A stretch of 64,000 bases of DNA, from positions 87,987-151,986 of the forward strand of contig CAZVLF010000005.1 of the NCBI GenBank assembly GCA_964627795.1, read 5' to 3'. Every line of letters starts with the position of its first letter. Position 1 is the first letter of the stretch. Both the position numbers and the translations under genes were made by a program. This document shows positions 1 to 7,549 of the stretch, in pieces. The notes below the pieces were generated by a model. That model searched no databases. It saw nothing but the letters and a program-made list of their open reading frames with translations, and had not been told where the DNA came from. Origin of the DNA: CANDYO01 sp964627795. Its GTDB lineage: Bacteria > Pseudomonadota > Alphaproteobacteria > Rickettsiales > CANDYO01.

Positions 1-176
1 TTGCCTCTATATCCCCACGTGCCATCAGGTTGCTCAATTCTATATAAATCAGTTGATCTGCCATTTACATTAATCGGATATTTTTTAAGTAATAATGTAG
101 TGGGTTCATTATCTGAACAAGAGGTTAGTAGAAATAGAGCTATCAAGTATATTAGTTGAGAAAATTTTTTAAGCAT
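1..176 (-). CDS. Lipoprotein N-terminus, partial at left edge
   Basis: About 58 residues are visible before the window ends. They begin with a basic and hydrophobic signal sequence ending in a good lipobox (LTSC, Cys20), so the product should be a lipid-anchored envelope protein. The mature part starts with SDNEPTTLLLKK and later reads YRIEQPDGTWGY. This loosely recalls the N-terminus of exported multicopper oxidases, but no copper ligand lies inside the window, so that is only a guess. The start ATG is at 174-176. The gene lies downstream of a palindromic repeat and a broken toxin gene on the same strand. Confidence 0.6.
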   Translation of the reverse strand, partial: MLKKFSQLIYLIALFLLTSCSDNEPTTLLLKKYPINVNGRSTDLYRIEQPDGTWGYRG

Positions 177-239
177 ATTTTAAGCATAATTTTATAATAA
201 ATTATTAGGTTAGCTTACTGAAATTAATATTTAGTTAAT

Positions 240-298
240 GAGATCGTTGAAAGATAGTTTTTAAAAATATTTTTATAAACATATCTTTCAACAGTCTC
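240..298. repeat. 59-bp near-perfect palindromic element
   Basis: The left arm GAGATCGTTGAAAGATA (240-256) pairs with TATCTTTCAACAGTCTC (282-298) with two mismatches. The central 25 bases are also largely self-complementary. Homology between the broken AbiEii reading frame and its intact copy ends at this element. It resembles a small palindromic or MITE-type insertion, but no second copy was found in the window. Confidence 0.6.
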
Positions 299-641
299 TT
301 AATATAAGCTCTGATGCTCAGCATCAAGCTATCTATTCTTCTCTGGAGCTCTTTACTCGGTATACCAGCTTCGCTAGGATCTTTAAGATTTAAAACATTT
401 CGATTGATGCTCAGGTCGCAGTCTTCAGAGAATCGATCTATAAGCTATAAGATTTAGAAAGTGAAGTGCCGCCTTTAAAAACCATGTGATCAAATAGCTC
501 TTTGTTATTGAAGAACTGACTTAAAGTCCAGCATACCCAAAAGTCCTTTTCCAGTGCTGTAAAGATTGATGCCAAGCTAAACGCCGCTTCAGTAAAAGCG
601 CTCAAGCGATCAGAGGTTGAAGTTTTTAGAAAATTATCCAT
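299..641 (-). pseudogene. AbiEii-type nucleotidyltransferase toxin, truncated and frameshifted
   Basis: The first 60 or so codons, from ATG at 639-641, match the intact toxin at 27554-28570 and include the motifs EKDFWVCWTL and FKGGTSLSKSY. The frame then breaks near 447 with a one-base loss. A second frame continues with IDRFSEDCDLSINR, which matches the DxD region of the intact copy. Homology ends at the palindromic element at about 298, so roughly two thirds of the protein is missing. Function is surely lost. It lies behind an equally broken antitoxin gene, in the same order as the intact pair. Confidence 0.85.
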
Positions 642-1241
642 GAATATTGCCTTGTATTTTATGTATTGCATCACTCATCCAAGCTGGAAGATGAGCGACG
701 ACTTTGCTTATCTTTAACTTATCATCATTTGATAGTTTTTGAGAATATTGATGAATCATATCGTCATCAAGGGCAGTTTTACCTAAATATGCCATGATTG
801 TAGAGCAAGATTGCAAGGTAATGGTAAGTAATCAAATATAGGGATTCTGGTATGCTGAAAAATAATATTTCGATTGCCAATTTTCTTAACGCAAGATTTT
901 CCAGTAGTTGCATAAACAATTTTCATCGGCAATTGAGTAGAAAGGCCTAGAAGATTGGCAGCCATAGCGCCTGAATGAAAAATACGATCTCCAGTTTTAT
1001 TTGCTATAGTTTTTGCCAGGTCGTCAATATTTGGAGAAAGAATACCTATAGTAGGATTAGTTTTAGGGTAGTCATATATTCCTCTAGCTATTTTTCTAAT
1101 AAATCCGCTTTTAGTTAATCTGAACATAACTTGATCTATCGCAGCCCGCGTTCCCATATCAAGGAAGTCTTTTGGAGAAAAAACCCAGCCTTTTTGGTTT
1201 GTTGTAATCCTTGAGATAATGTTTTTAGTAATATTAGCCAT
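634..1241 (-). pseudogene. AbiEi/DUF6088-type antitoxin, frameshifted
   Basis: Reading from ATG at 1239-1241 (MANITKNI), the frame matches the intact antitoxin-like gene at 28563-29171 almost throughout. It is broken near 795-800 by a one-base loss after LALQS. The other frame then continues with MAYLGKTALDDDMIHQYSQKLSNDD up to the stop at 634. The intact relative is a winged-helix DNA-binding protein that would repress its own operon. A longer start at 1277 is unlikely because it would overlap the operator-like repeat at 1259-1290. Confidence 0.85.
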
Positions 1242-1258
1242 AATAATTTTGTCCTGTT

Positions 1259-1290
1259 TTGTCAGATAATAGCGCATATATTTCTGACAA
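1259..1290 (-). promoter_or_regulatory. Operator-like inverted repeat before the decayed antitoxin gene
   Basis: TTGTCAG (1259-1265) and CTGACAA (1284-1290) are perfect inverted 7-mers with an 18-base spacer that holds a -10-like TATTAT on the minus strand. The same arrangement, with the same half-sites and spacer, precedes the intact antitoxin gene at 29188-29221. Conservation between the two copies suggests an autoregulatory operator. Confidence 0.6.
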
Positions 1291-1302
1291 GCAAGTTATA
1301 AG

Positions 1303-1690
1303 TTATTTCTTCTCCATCGTAGCAAACATAGCGTCAGTAGCTCTATTAACAGATTCTCTCACTGGATCCATATTGAGTCTAGCATAGATAGCTGTTGCAT
1401 GTTGTGTTTTATGACCGAGCGATTTTCCAATTATAAAGCTATTAGCTCCAGTTGCTGCTTGCCAGCTACCTAAAGTTCTACGTAAATCATGAATGCGTAA
1501 GTCTTCGATCTCAGCTCTTTCTAATAAATTTTTCCATGCTTTTTTGGGCTCTTCGATATGGCCTGATTTACTGGAGGGACTCGGAAAAACCCAATTGCAA
1601 TTTTTATTTTTATAACGCTCTTTTAGAAAAGAAAGTGCTTGAGGTGCAAGTGGCACAAGCTGAGACTCGCCATTTTTAGTTTCTTTAATT
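1303..1690 (-). pseudogene. P4-type tyrosine integrase, C-terminal fragment
   Basis: Only the last 125 or so codons remain. They match the C-terminus of the intact integrase at 29232-30386, from KETKNGES to the end. HDLRRTLGSW, LGHKTQ and the nucleophile in ATAIYARL are all present, but the N-terminal arm-binding part and the first catalytic arginine are gone. Homology begins inside the last codons of traL, so this is a recombination junction and not a normal gene start. No ribosome binding site serves the first available ATG. Confidence 0.85.
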
Positions 1691-1936
1691 ACCTTTGATA
1701 AAGTTCATCTCACAAGGTAGATACCAGTAGATAATTCTAATAACTTTTCGAATAATGCTTCTGGAGCGAAAGCGACCAAAAATATTGGCCGCCATAATAC
1801 CTGCTGGCATTCCATAAAGACCCTTATCAAACATCATGAAGCTTCCCCAAACGCACATGAATACAATCAGCGTATCCATTGGAATCCCAAGACATCTGAA
1901 GCTATTATCTAAAGTTTTTGGAATACGATAATTCAT
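1685..1936 (-). CDS. traL: TraL-like conjugal transfer pilus assembly protein, C-terminus replaced at a junction
   Basis: The 83-residue protein has the TraL layout of F-type type IV secretion systems: an N-terminal RIPKTLDN segment, a hydrophobic membrane stretch, then RSIIRKVIRIIYWYLPC near the end. TraL is a small inner-membrane protein needed for pilus assembly. F TraL is about 91 residues and extends further past the YWYLP motif, so the last 10 or so residues are probably lost. The stop lies exactly where integrase sequence begins. The genes that normally follow (traE, traK, traB) are absent, so the transfer operon is cut here. Confidence 0.75.
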   Translation of the reverse strand: MNYRIPKTLDNSFRCLGIPMDTLIVFMCVWGSFMMFDKGLYGMPAGIMAANIFGRFRSRSIIRKVIRIIYWYLPCEMNFIKGN

Positions 1937-1952
1937 GAGTGTCTCTCTTATC

Positions 1953-2267
1953 TCAAGCGAACAGCATATTGACCAAGCTTCCTGATGATGAAAGCAGCAA
2001 GCCAGTTCCCATTGCGCCTAAAATATATTTAGTTGGAAATCCAGCTACTCCCATAATTCCTGCCATAGCAAAGCAGATAAAAGTTACAAGCTTACCTGCA
2101 GTGCCACTTATCCAACCAGTTATCTTGGTATGAATATCAGCAAAAGCATCTGCACCACCCGCTGCAAAAGAAATTTCAGGTAATAATGCTGTGGCAGCTA
2201 AAATACTCGCTAAGCTTAAGTATTGTTTTGCTTTATTGTTGTTAATTGGTTTTATGAAGTTAGTCAT
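1953..2267 (-). CDS. TraA-like pilin subunit
   Basis: The protein is 104 residues long. A long leader with a hydrophobic stretch ends near SFAAGG, a typical signal peptidase site. It is followed by two hydrophobic helices separated by a short basic loop (GFPTKY). This is the build of TraA/VirB2-type conjugative pilins. It lies just upstream of traL on the same strand, which is the order in F-like transfer operons and in rickettsial conjugative elements. Assignment rests on size, topology and neighbourhood, not on a diagnostic motif. Confidence 0.6.
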   Translation of the reverse strand: MTNFIKPINNNKAKQYLSLASILAATALLPEISFAAGGADAFADIHTKITGWISGTAGKLVTFICFAMAGIMGVAGFPTKYILGAMGTGLLLSSSGSLVNMLFA

Positions 2268-2284
2268 TTTTTACCTCTATAAAA

Positions 2285-2821
2285 TTAATAATTATCGTTG
2301 TTAGTTAGGTTGTTTTCACTTGCTTCAATTAGAGCAAGTAGTTTATTTGCTTTCGAAATTCTCGCTGAGAATAATGGAACCAGCATGGTGTATAATTGCC
2401 CAACTTTTGGAAAAAACTGGTTATTACCTAAGCGATATTCTCGACAAATAAATTTGATTAGATCGGAAGGAAAGATACTCAAATCAACAATGTAATCATG
2501 CACTAGTATTTTGCTTTCTCTTTCACTTAATTTACTTCCTAAAAAATGTACTTTTAGGTTGGAAACTTCCTCAAAGATTTCTTCTGGATCAGCTGGTAGT
2601 AGCGCGTCTTGCATTACTTTACTCCAATATAAAATTGATTGATAAAGACTCGAATTTTGAGGTACAATCGGCACAGGCTTAAAAACAAATTCACATCTGC
2701 CAACAAGTCTGCCAGTCCAATCCACTCCTTCTGAGCTTATCAACCGCTCTATATCCCCCGGCAATGAATCTTTCAAACTCAGTCTTTGTTTCTCTATTTT
2801 TGCTAAACTTAACATGCTCAT
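2285..2821 (-). CDS. Conserved element-borne protein of unknown function
   Basis: The 178-residue protein has no catalytic motif I recognise. Its C-terminal half is helical, with FICREYRLGNNQFFPKVGQLYTML followed by a lysine- and alanine-rich tail. Its place directly before the pilin and traL suggests an element-maintenance or transfer role, but that is inference. The ORF overlaps the end of the upstream gene by about 131 bases in another frame. No nearby ATG would remove the overlap: the next one lies about 87 codons in. The start is therefore uncertain. Confidence 0.5.
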   Translation of the reverse strand: MSMLSLAKIEKQRLSLKDSLPGDIERLISSEGVDWTGRLVGRCEFVFKPVPIVPQNSSLYQSILYWSKVMQDALLPADPEEIFEEVSNLKVHFLGSKLSERESKILVHDYIVDLSIFPSDLIKFICREYRLGNNQFFPKVGQLYTMLVPLFSARISKANKLLALIEASENNLTNNDNY

Positions 2822-3665
2822 GGTGGTTATCTCCTATGATTTTGATATTGTTGATTTTATGGAATTCGATTGACTTCATCAGCCATCCTCTAAAAAATGC
2901 TACTGCATCCTTCATTTGTTTATTTCCTTTAGCTCTGTGGTATTCCTTGAATTTTTCTAACTCTGAGTAGACATTGATCTCTTGAGGAAGATTTTTTTCT
3001 GCCCAATCCAAAACATCTTCGGCAGTTACACTATCTGGATATCTTTTTAAAACTGGTAACTTTGTAGAAATTTCTTCAATAACTGCTTGTTCGTTTTCAT
3101 CAGACTCAAGTGAAGAAACTTCGCTAAAAGTAAAATCAGAAAAATTGTTTTCAGAAAAAATCTTTTCTTTTTTACCCTCCTTTAGGAGGGTTTTTTCTTT
3201 TATTTCTTCTTTTCTTTTTTTGCTTCTTTTTTTCTTTTCTTCTTTGGAAGTAAAATTACCTCGAAGTTGTCTTGATTTTGTTTCAATTATTTCTTGAACG
3301 TTTTGAATATCTTTGGCTATAACTGTCTCGCTACTGTCCTCAAAATTGTCTCGAGGCAGATTTTCTTGGTTCAAAGTAATGTTTTTTGTCTCGAAATTGT
3401 CTCGATAATTAGGTTCATTAATTTCCTTAAGACTAGAATTTTCAAGGACTATAATAGTAGTTTTACCGTGGCTTATTTTTGTCTCGATAAGTTCTTCAAG
3501 AATTAAAAATTTCAAAAATCTTTCTACCTTGCTCCTATGCCAATTCCAAAAACTTGCTAATTGCCTAATTGAAATGTTAAGTTCTGGTCCATTCACAGAT
3601 AAAAACTTCCATGCTTCTCTTTTGCTATAAACGCTATTTACAAATTTTAAATCTATATTTTTCAT
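2691..3665 (-). CDS. Helix-turn-helix protein, possibly replication-related
   Basis: This 324-residue protein begins with a winged-helix-like region (residues 1-60: SIRQLASFWNWHRSKVERFL, then LEELIETK). A long lysine/glutamate-rich linker of low complexity follows (about 75-190). The C-terminal domain has DWAEKNLPQEINVYSELEKF and FFRGWLMKSIEF, a layout seen in phage replication-initiator-like proteins. It may start replication or partition of the mobile element. No enzyme motif is visible. It lies between a small HTH protein and the pilin cluster in one probable operon. Confidence 0.5.
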   Translation of the reverse strand: MKNIDLKFVNSVYSKREAWKFLSVNGPELNISIRQLASFWNWHRSKVERFLKFLILEELIETKISHGKTTIIVLENSSLKEINEPNYRDNFETKNITLNQENLPRDNFEDSSETVIAKDIQNVQEIIETKSRQLRGNFTSKEEKKKRSKKRKEEIKEKTLLKEGKKEKIFSENNFSDFTFSEVSSLESDENEQAVIEEISTKLPVLKRYPDSVTAEDVLDWAEKNLPQEINVYSELEKFKEYHRAKGNKQMKDAVAFFRGWLMKSIEFHKINNIKIIGDNHHEHVKFSKNRETKTEFERFIAGGYRAVDKLRRSGLDWQTCWQM

Positions 3666-3681
3666 ATTTAGTCCTTTATTG

Positions 3682-3942
3682 TTATTTATACTTATGTCTT
3701 TGAATCATCTTTATGAGATCTAGGCTGAACTGAGTTGGCAAATATAGTGATAGTTTTATTAATGGTGCTAAACTTATTGTTTTTTCCCCTCTAATCCAGC
3801 TTCCCAAGGTCCTTTCTTCTATCTCTAATTCTCTTGCAGCTCTTTTATATGAAATATCTACATTCGGCCCAATATAGCGTTTTAATATATTGCTAATATC
3901 TTGCCTTACATCTTCAGCAGTGATTTTGGTGTAACTTTTCAT
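3682..3942 (-). CDS. Small helix-turn-helix protein
   Basis: The 86-residue product carries a helix-turn-helix-like stretch: ISYKRAARELEIEERTLGSWIRGEKTISLAPLIKL. ERTLGSWIRG would be the recognition helix. It is the first gene of the minus-strand element operon and diverges from an XRE-type repressor gene across a 131-bp regulatory region. A role as an excision or early-gene regulator is plausible but unproven. Confidence 0.55.
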   Translation of the reverse strand: MKSYTKITAEDVRQDISNILKRYIGPNVDISYKRAARELEIEERTLGSWIRGEKTISLAPLIKLSLYLPTQFSLDLIKMIQRHKYK

Positions 3943-3963
3943 AGACTCTTCTCTTAAAATATG

Positions 3964-4017
3964 ATATAAGTATAATTAGAATAATAATTTATCATAAATA
4001 GTACTAATATAAGTATA
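3964..4017. promoter_or_regulatory. Direct repeats in the divergent control region
   Basis: ATATAAGTATA occurs exactly at 3964-3974 and 4007-4017. The two copies are 43 bp apart, about four helical turns, between two divergent regulator genes. They are candidate operators for the repressor encoded from 4074. The surrounding sequence is very AT-rich, so chance repetition is possible. Confidence 0.4.
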
Positions 4018-4073
4018 TATAGTAATATTTAGAATAAAATTCAAGCTAATTTTTAAAAAAATATGGAAAATTT

Positions 4074-4526
4074 ATGCAGACAGCTAAAAATTTAATAGAA
4101 AATTTACAAGAACAGATAGAAGTACGTATGCAGGATAAAAACCTCAACGCTAGAGAATTAGAGCGCAGAGCAGGTCTAAAGATAAGTGCGGTGCGTAATA
4201 TTCTAAGTGGCGCATCTAAAAATCCTGGGATAGAAGTAATAGCAGCTATAGCTAAACTTCTTGATTGTTCAACCGATGAACTACTTGGCATACCTCAAGA
4301 AAAATCTAAATCTGAACCAAAGCAAAAGCTAATTAGTGTTTGGGACTATAATTTATACGAAACATGTCTTAAGGAAGTACATAACTACCTTCAAAGCAAA
4401 GGTTTGAAACCACAAGCAGAACAGATTTTATTTTTTATCAGAGAAGCTTATATTTACTCACTTGAAGGAAATGATAAAAAGCCTGATTTAAGATTTATTA
4501 AATGGATTGTAGATAGTCATTGTTAA
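4074..4526 (+). CDS. XRE-family repressor-like regulator
   Basis: The 150-residue protein has an N-terminal Cro/CI-type helix-turn-helix at about residues 15-70 (NARELERRAGLKISAVRNILSG, then PGIEVIAAIAKLLDCSTDELLG). A C-terminal helical part of about 75 residues follows, without an obvious S24 peptidase Ser/Lys motif. It is transcribed away from the transfer operon and stands at the head of the cargo genes. It is the likely immunity-type repressor of the element, acting on the repeats at 3964-4017. Confidence 0.75.
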   Translation: MQTAKNLIENLQEQIEVRMQDKNLNARELERRAGLKISAVRNILSGASKNPGIEVIAAIAKLLDCSTDELLGIPQEKSKSEPKQKLISVWDYNLYETCLKEVHNYLQSKGLKPQAEQILFFIREAYIYSLEGNDKKPDLRFIKWIVDSHC

Positions 4527-4542
4527 AAAATATAAAAAGTAT

Positions 4543-5013
4543 ATGAATTTAGATTTACAGCATAGAAAAGCAGAAATGTCTGATTTAGCTCAGATAATAT
4601 CTCTCCTTGCAGAAGATGAGCTTGGAAAAGATCGAGAAACTCAATCAATCTCCTTAGATCAACGATATATAGATGCCTTTAATTTAATTAATCAAGACCC
4701 TAATCAATATCTAATGGTTGCCCTAAAAGACAATCAAATTATTGCTACTTGCCATCTCACTCTAATGCCATCACTTACCTTCATAGGTTCAACCAGAATG
4801 CAAATTGAGGCAGTGAGGGTTTCAGAAAAATTACGTGGTCAGAAAATTGGTGAATGGATAATAAATAAAGCAATTGAATATGCAAAATCACAAGGTGTTA
4901 AAATAATCCAACTAACTACAAATATTCAAAGACCGAGAGCTAAAACTTTTTATGAAAAGCTAGGATTTGAAGCTACTCATGTTGGAATGAAATTATATTT
5001 GGAAGGAGAATAA
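4543..5013 (+). CDS. GNAT-family N-acetyltransferase
   Basis: A single GNAT domain fills the 156 residues. The acetyl-CoA pyrophosphate loop appears as LRGQKIGEWI after the beta strand IEAVRVSE. The C-terminal NIQRPRAKTFYEKLGF is the usual closing motif. The substrate is unknown; homologues of this length acetylate amines of small molecules, including antibiotics. It follows the repressor gene by 16 bases and precedes another GNAT-like gene by two bases, so the three are probably co-transcribed. Confidence 0.85.
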   Translation: MNLDLQHRKAEMSDLAQIISLLAEDELGKDRETQSISLDQRYIDAFNLINQDPNQYLMVALKDNQIIATCHLTLMPSLTFIGSTRMQIEAVRVSEKLRGQKIGEWIINKAIEYAKSQGVKIIQLTTNIQRPRAKTFYEKLGFEATHVGMKLYLEGE

Positions 5014-5015
5014 TA

Positions 5016-5477
5016 ATGGAAATTATTTTGGCCACAAAAAATGATATAGTTTCAATGGTTGGATTATCTTATCAAAAACGTAAGGATTATGAACAAGCAC
5101 AACCACAATTTTGGAAATATGCTGAAGGAGCTGAAGAAAGTCAGGCTGAGTGGTTCAATGAGTTATTAGAACATAAAGACTATATTTTATTAGTAGCTAA
5201 AGAAAATTCAAAAGTTATAGGATTCATCATTGGAAGATTAGTAAAAGCTCCAGAAGTTTATAATCCTGGAGGCTTAACTTTAATGATTGATGATTTCTGC
5301 TGTGATGATTGGATAAATGTTGGTAAACAACTTATGAGCAAAATAGCAGAAATCGCTAAAGAAAAAAATGCAGTGCAATTTTGCGTAGTTGCAGGTAATC
5401 ATGATCTAGAGAAATGTGATTTTCTAGAAGAGTTTGGTCTGAGCCCAGCTTCAAGATGGTATGTAGGAAGTATATGA
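5016..5477 (+). CDS. Divergent GNAT-like acetyltransferase
   Basis: The 153-residue protein has the GNAT order of elements: an N-terminal IILATKNDIVSMVGL strand-helix, a central YILLVAKENSKVIGFIIGRL hairpin and a C-terminal EFGLSPASRWYVG end. The acetyl-CoA loop is degenerate (DDWINVGKQL instead of RxxGxG/A), so binding or activity may be altered. A Shine-Dalgarno-like AAGGAGAATAATAATG is shared with the end of the preceding gene. The stop overlaps the next start (ATGA). Confidence 0.65.
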   Translation: MEIILATKNDIVSMVGLSYQKRKDYEQAQPQFWKYAEGAEESQAEWFNELLEHKDYILLVAKENSKVIGFIIGRLVKAPEVYNPGGLTLMIDDFCCDDWINVGKQLMSKIAEIAKEKNAVQFCVVAGNHDLEKCDFLEEFGLSPASRWYVGSI

Positions 5478-5902
5478 ACCAAAAGATTAGGCAAGATTTA
5501 GAAAATATAAAAAATGAGATCAATCAAGAATATGGGTTTCAAGGTAATATTCCTAGCATAAATTATGGTCCTTGCGGTGTATTTGCTAAACTCTTCTATA
5601 ATGAGTGGAATTCTGTATTTCCTCAAAATAAATGTCATATTTGCTTTGTGATGACTTTAGATAGGAATGAATGTGATCATATTGTGATCAAACTTCCATC
5701 AGGAGAATTCTTCGATGGTGGTATTGGAGTGCATACAGATAAAGAATATATAGATAAATTTATTATCGACGAAATGCATGAATATGATGAAAAATTATTA
5801 GAAAAATGGTCTTATGGTTTAAATAGAACTTATCCAAGATTTTGTCCTAATTTCAATCGACATTTTGTTGAAAAAGTAATAAGAAAACATCTAGATTTTT
5901 AG
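5474..5902 (+). CDS. Unknown protein with a Cys-His-Asp arrangement like papain-fold enzymes
   Basis: The start at 5474 is chosen because it gives an ATGA overlap with the preceding stop and has AGGAAG just upstream; an earlier in-frame ATG at 5456 would overlap more. The product is 142 residues. It shows NYGPCGVFAKLF (Cys34), then CDHIVIKLPSGEFFDGGIG (His69, Asp81). This order and spacing suit a papain- or transglutaminase-type cysteine enzyme, though I do not recognise the family. The C-terminal third is charged and aromatic. Its place among modifying enzymes suggests an amidase or transferase, which is inference only. Confidence 0.5.
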   Translation: MNQKIRQDLENIKNEINQEYGFQGNIPSINYGPCGVFAKLFYNEWNSVFPQNKCHICFVMTLDRNECDHIVIKLPSGEFFDGGIGVHTDKEYIDKFIIDEMHEYDEKLLEKWSYGLNRTYPRFCPNFNRHFVEKVIRKHLDF

Positions 5903-5933
5903 AAAAAATAACTTAAATTTCAGAGTATAAAAT

Positions 5934-6998
5934 ATGACAGATTATAATATTACAAGACAAAAAGACTTATCTTTTTCTAGCCCAAAACTGCAAATACTAC
6001 CTAAGGTTTATTTGAAACATGAAATATTTGCTAAGCAAACACCTATCGTTTTTCTTCATCAATCCAAAACAGCAGGTACTAATGTTGATTATCTAATTAA
6101 AGCTTTAGCTCAAGATTTAGGCTTTATTGAAGAAAGAGCTAGAGTTCCTGCACAAGAAGGTGTTTCACCTAATCTCTTTGTTGAAGGGTCTATCGGTGGA
6201 TTAAATAGTATTTATTCTGATCCAGAAAGATTTGATTGCAAGAACAGAGATATTAAATTTATTAGTGGCCATATGCCATTGCCTAACCTTCAACATGAAA
6301 GCGCTTATTTCAAAGCTCAAGTTAATTATATAACTTTAGTTAGAGATCCAATTGATAGAGAATTATCATTGGCAAATTATTTATATCAGCGCAATTACAT
6401 TAATCAAGAAGACGCGGTATCTTTTCTTCTAGAGCAAACTATTGATAATATTCAAACTAGATTCTTAGCTGGTGAAGAATATATGGTTGGAGTCTGTAAT
6501 GAGACAACTTTAGTAGCAGCAAAACAAAATATATTAAACCGCATTACGTTAACTGCTCTAACTGAAGAAGTCGAGATAGTGATGAGTATTTTGGCCGATC
6601 ATTTTGATTACCAAAATATTGCTTATTCCAAAGGACAAATTTCTGGAATGAAGATTTTAACTCGTGATAATGCCACTTTATGCGAAGAATTAGCTCATAA
6701 AAATCAATTTGATATTAGGCTATATGATTTTGTAAAAGCTTATTGGCAGGATTGGAAAACTCAAAATATAGAAGTAATATCAGACAATAAAAATACTTCA
6801 GCAGAATATTTAGTTTTAGGACCTTCATTTTATCAGACAAGAATAGCAGAATATATGAGTTTAAACCAAATAGAGCATTATGGAGAAAACATCTCAGAAC
6901 TTGTGATACTTAATCAAAACATGAATCAAACTCTTGTTGCTACTACAAGTTATGACAATCTATTGCTAGGAGATGAAGCTTTAAACGATGAATTATAA
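5934..6998 (+). CDS. Sulfotransferase-family protein
   Basis: The 354-residue protein carries the two signatures of PAPS-dependent sulfotransferases. The 5'-phosphosulfate loop is at residues 41-49 (LHQSKTAGT) and the 3'-phosphate-binding motif is near residue 137 (LVRDPIDRELS). A histidine in ISGHMPLP, about residue 118, is also typical. The enzyme would transfer sulfate from PAPS to a hydroxyl or amine acceptor that cannot be told from sequence. No PAPS synthesis genes are in the window. The end overlaps the next GNAT gene by 11 bases. Confidence 0.75.
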   Translation: MTDYNITRQKDLSFSSPKLQILPKVYLKHEIFAKQTPIVFLHQSKTAGTNVDYLIKALAQDLGFIEERARVPAQEGVSPNLFVEGSIGGLNSIYSDPERFDCKNRDIKFISGHMPLPNLQHESAYFKAQVNYITLVRDPIDRELSLANYLYQRNYINQEDAVSFLLEQTIDNIQTRFLAGEEYMVGVCNETTLVAAKQNILNRITLTALTEEVEIVMSILADHFDYQNIAYSKGQISGMKILTRDNATLCEELAHKNQFDIRLYDFVKAYWQDWKTQNIEVISDNKNTSAEYLVLGPSFYQTRIAEYMSLNQIEHYGENISELVILNQNMNQTLVATTSYDNLLLGDEALNDEL

Positions 6999-7515
6999 CC
7001 ATACGATCCAAATAATTCCAGCTAACCTAAGTGATTATCCGACTATTCAAAACATGGCTAGATTTTATGTTTATGATATTTCGCGTTATTGCGGGTTTGT
7101 TTCCAAAGACTGGGCGATACCGCAAGATGGCTTATATGAATGCTTTGATTTTAAGAAATATTTTATAGACAGTGATAAGAAAGCTTATTTAGCTAAACTT
7201 GATGACGGTGAATTAGTCGGCTTTGTTTTATTAGATAAACAATCAACCTCTGGTAAGATTGACTGGAATATGGGTGAATTCTTTGTTCTTGCTAAGTTTC
7301 AAGGTAAAGGAATAGCAGGTGAGATAGCCAAAAAGATATGGACTATGCATCCAGGAAAATGGGAAGTATCAGTAATTCCTGAAAATCTTCCTGCTTTAGC
7401 CTTTTGGCGCAAGAATATTTCCGCTCTAACTCACGGAAATTACCTAGAACAAATCAAAACAATTGACTATGATAAAGACCAACCAAAACGAGTTATTTTT
7501 GAGTTTAAGATATAG
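6988..7515 (+). CDS. GNAT-family N-acetyltransferase
   Basis: One GNAT domain spans the 175 residues. It has WNMGEFFVLAKFQGKGIAGEIAKKIW (acetyl-CoA loop QGKGIAG) and the C-terminal WEVSVIPENLPALAFWRKNI. The N-terminal RFYVYDISRYCGF segment probably lines the acceptor site. It overlaps the sulfotransferase gene by 11 bases, which suggests translational coupling. The substrate is unknown. Confidence 0.8.
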   Translation: MNYNHTIQIIPANLSDYPTIQNMARFYVYDISRYCGFVSKDWAIPQDGLYECFDFKKYFIDSDKKAYLAKLDDGELVGFVLLDKQSTSGKIDWNMGEFFVLAKFQGKGIAGEIAKKIWTMHPGKWEVSVIPENLPALAFWRKNISALTHGNYLEQIKTIDYDKDQPKRVIFEFKI

Positions 7516-7549
7516 ATTTTTTAATAACTATAGATAAGATGAGGATGTT

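Noticed and set aside
1452..1679. Plus-strand ORF of 75 codons over the integrase fragment
   Set aside because: It is antisense to a frame with clear integrase motifs and has no ribosome binding site or known domain.
3160..3260. Poly-Lys/Glu coding repeats read as a possible tandem repeat or CRISPR-like array
   Set aside because: The stretch is low-complexity coding sequence for a charged linker, with no regular repeat-spacer pattern. No CRISPR array was seen in the window.
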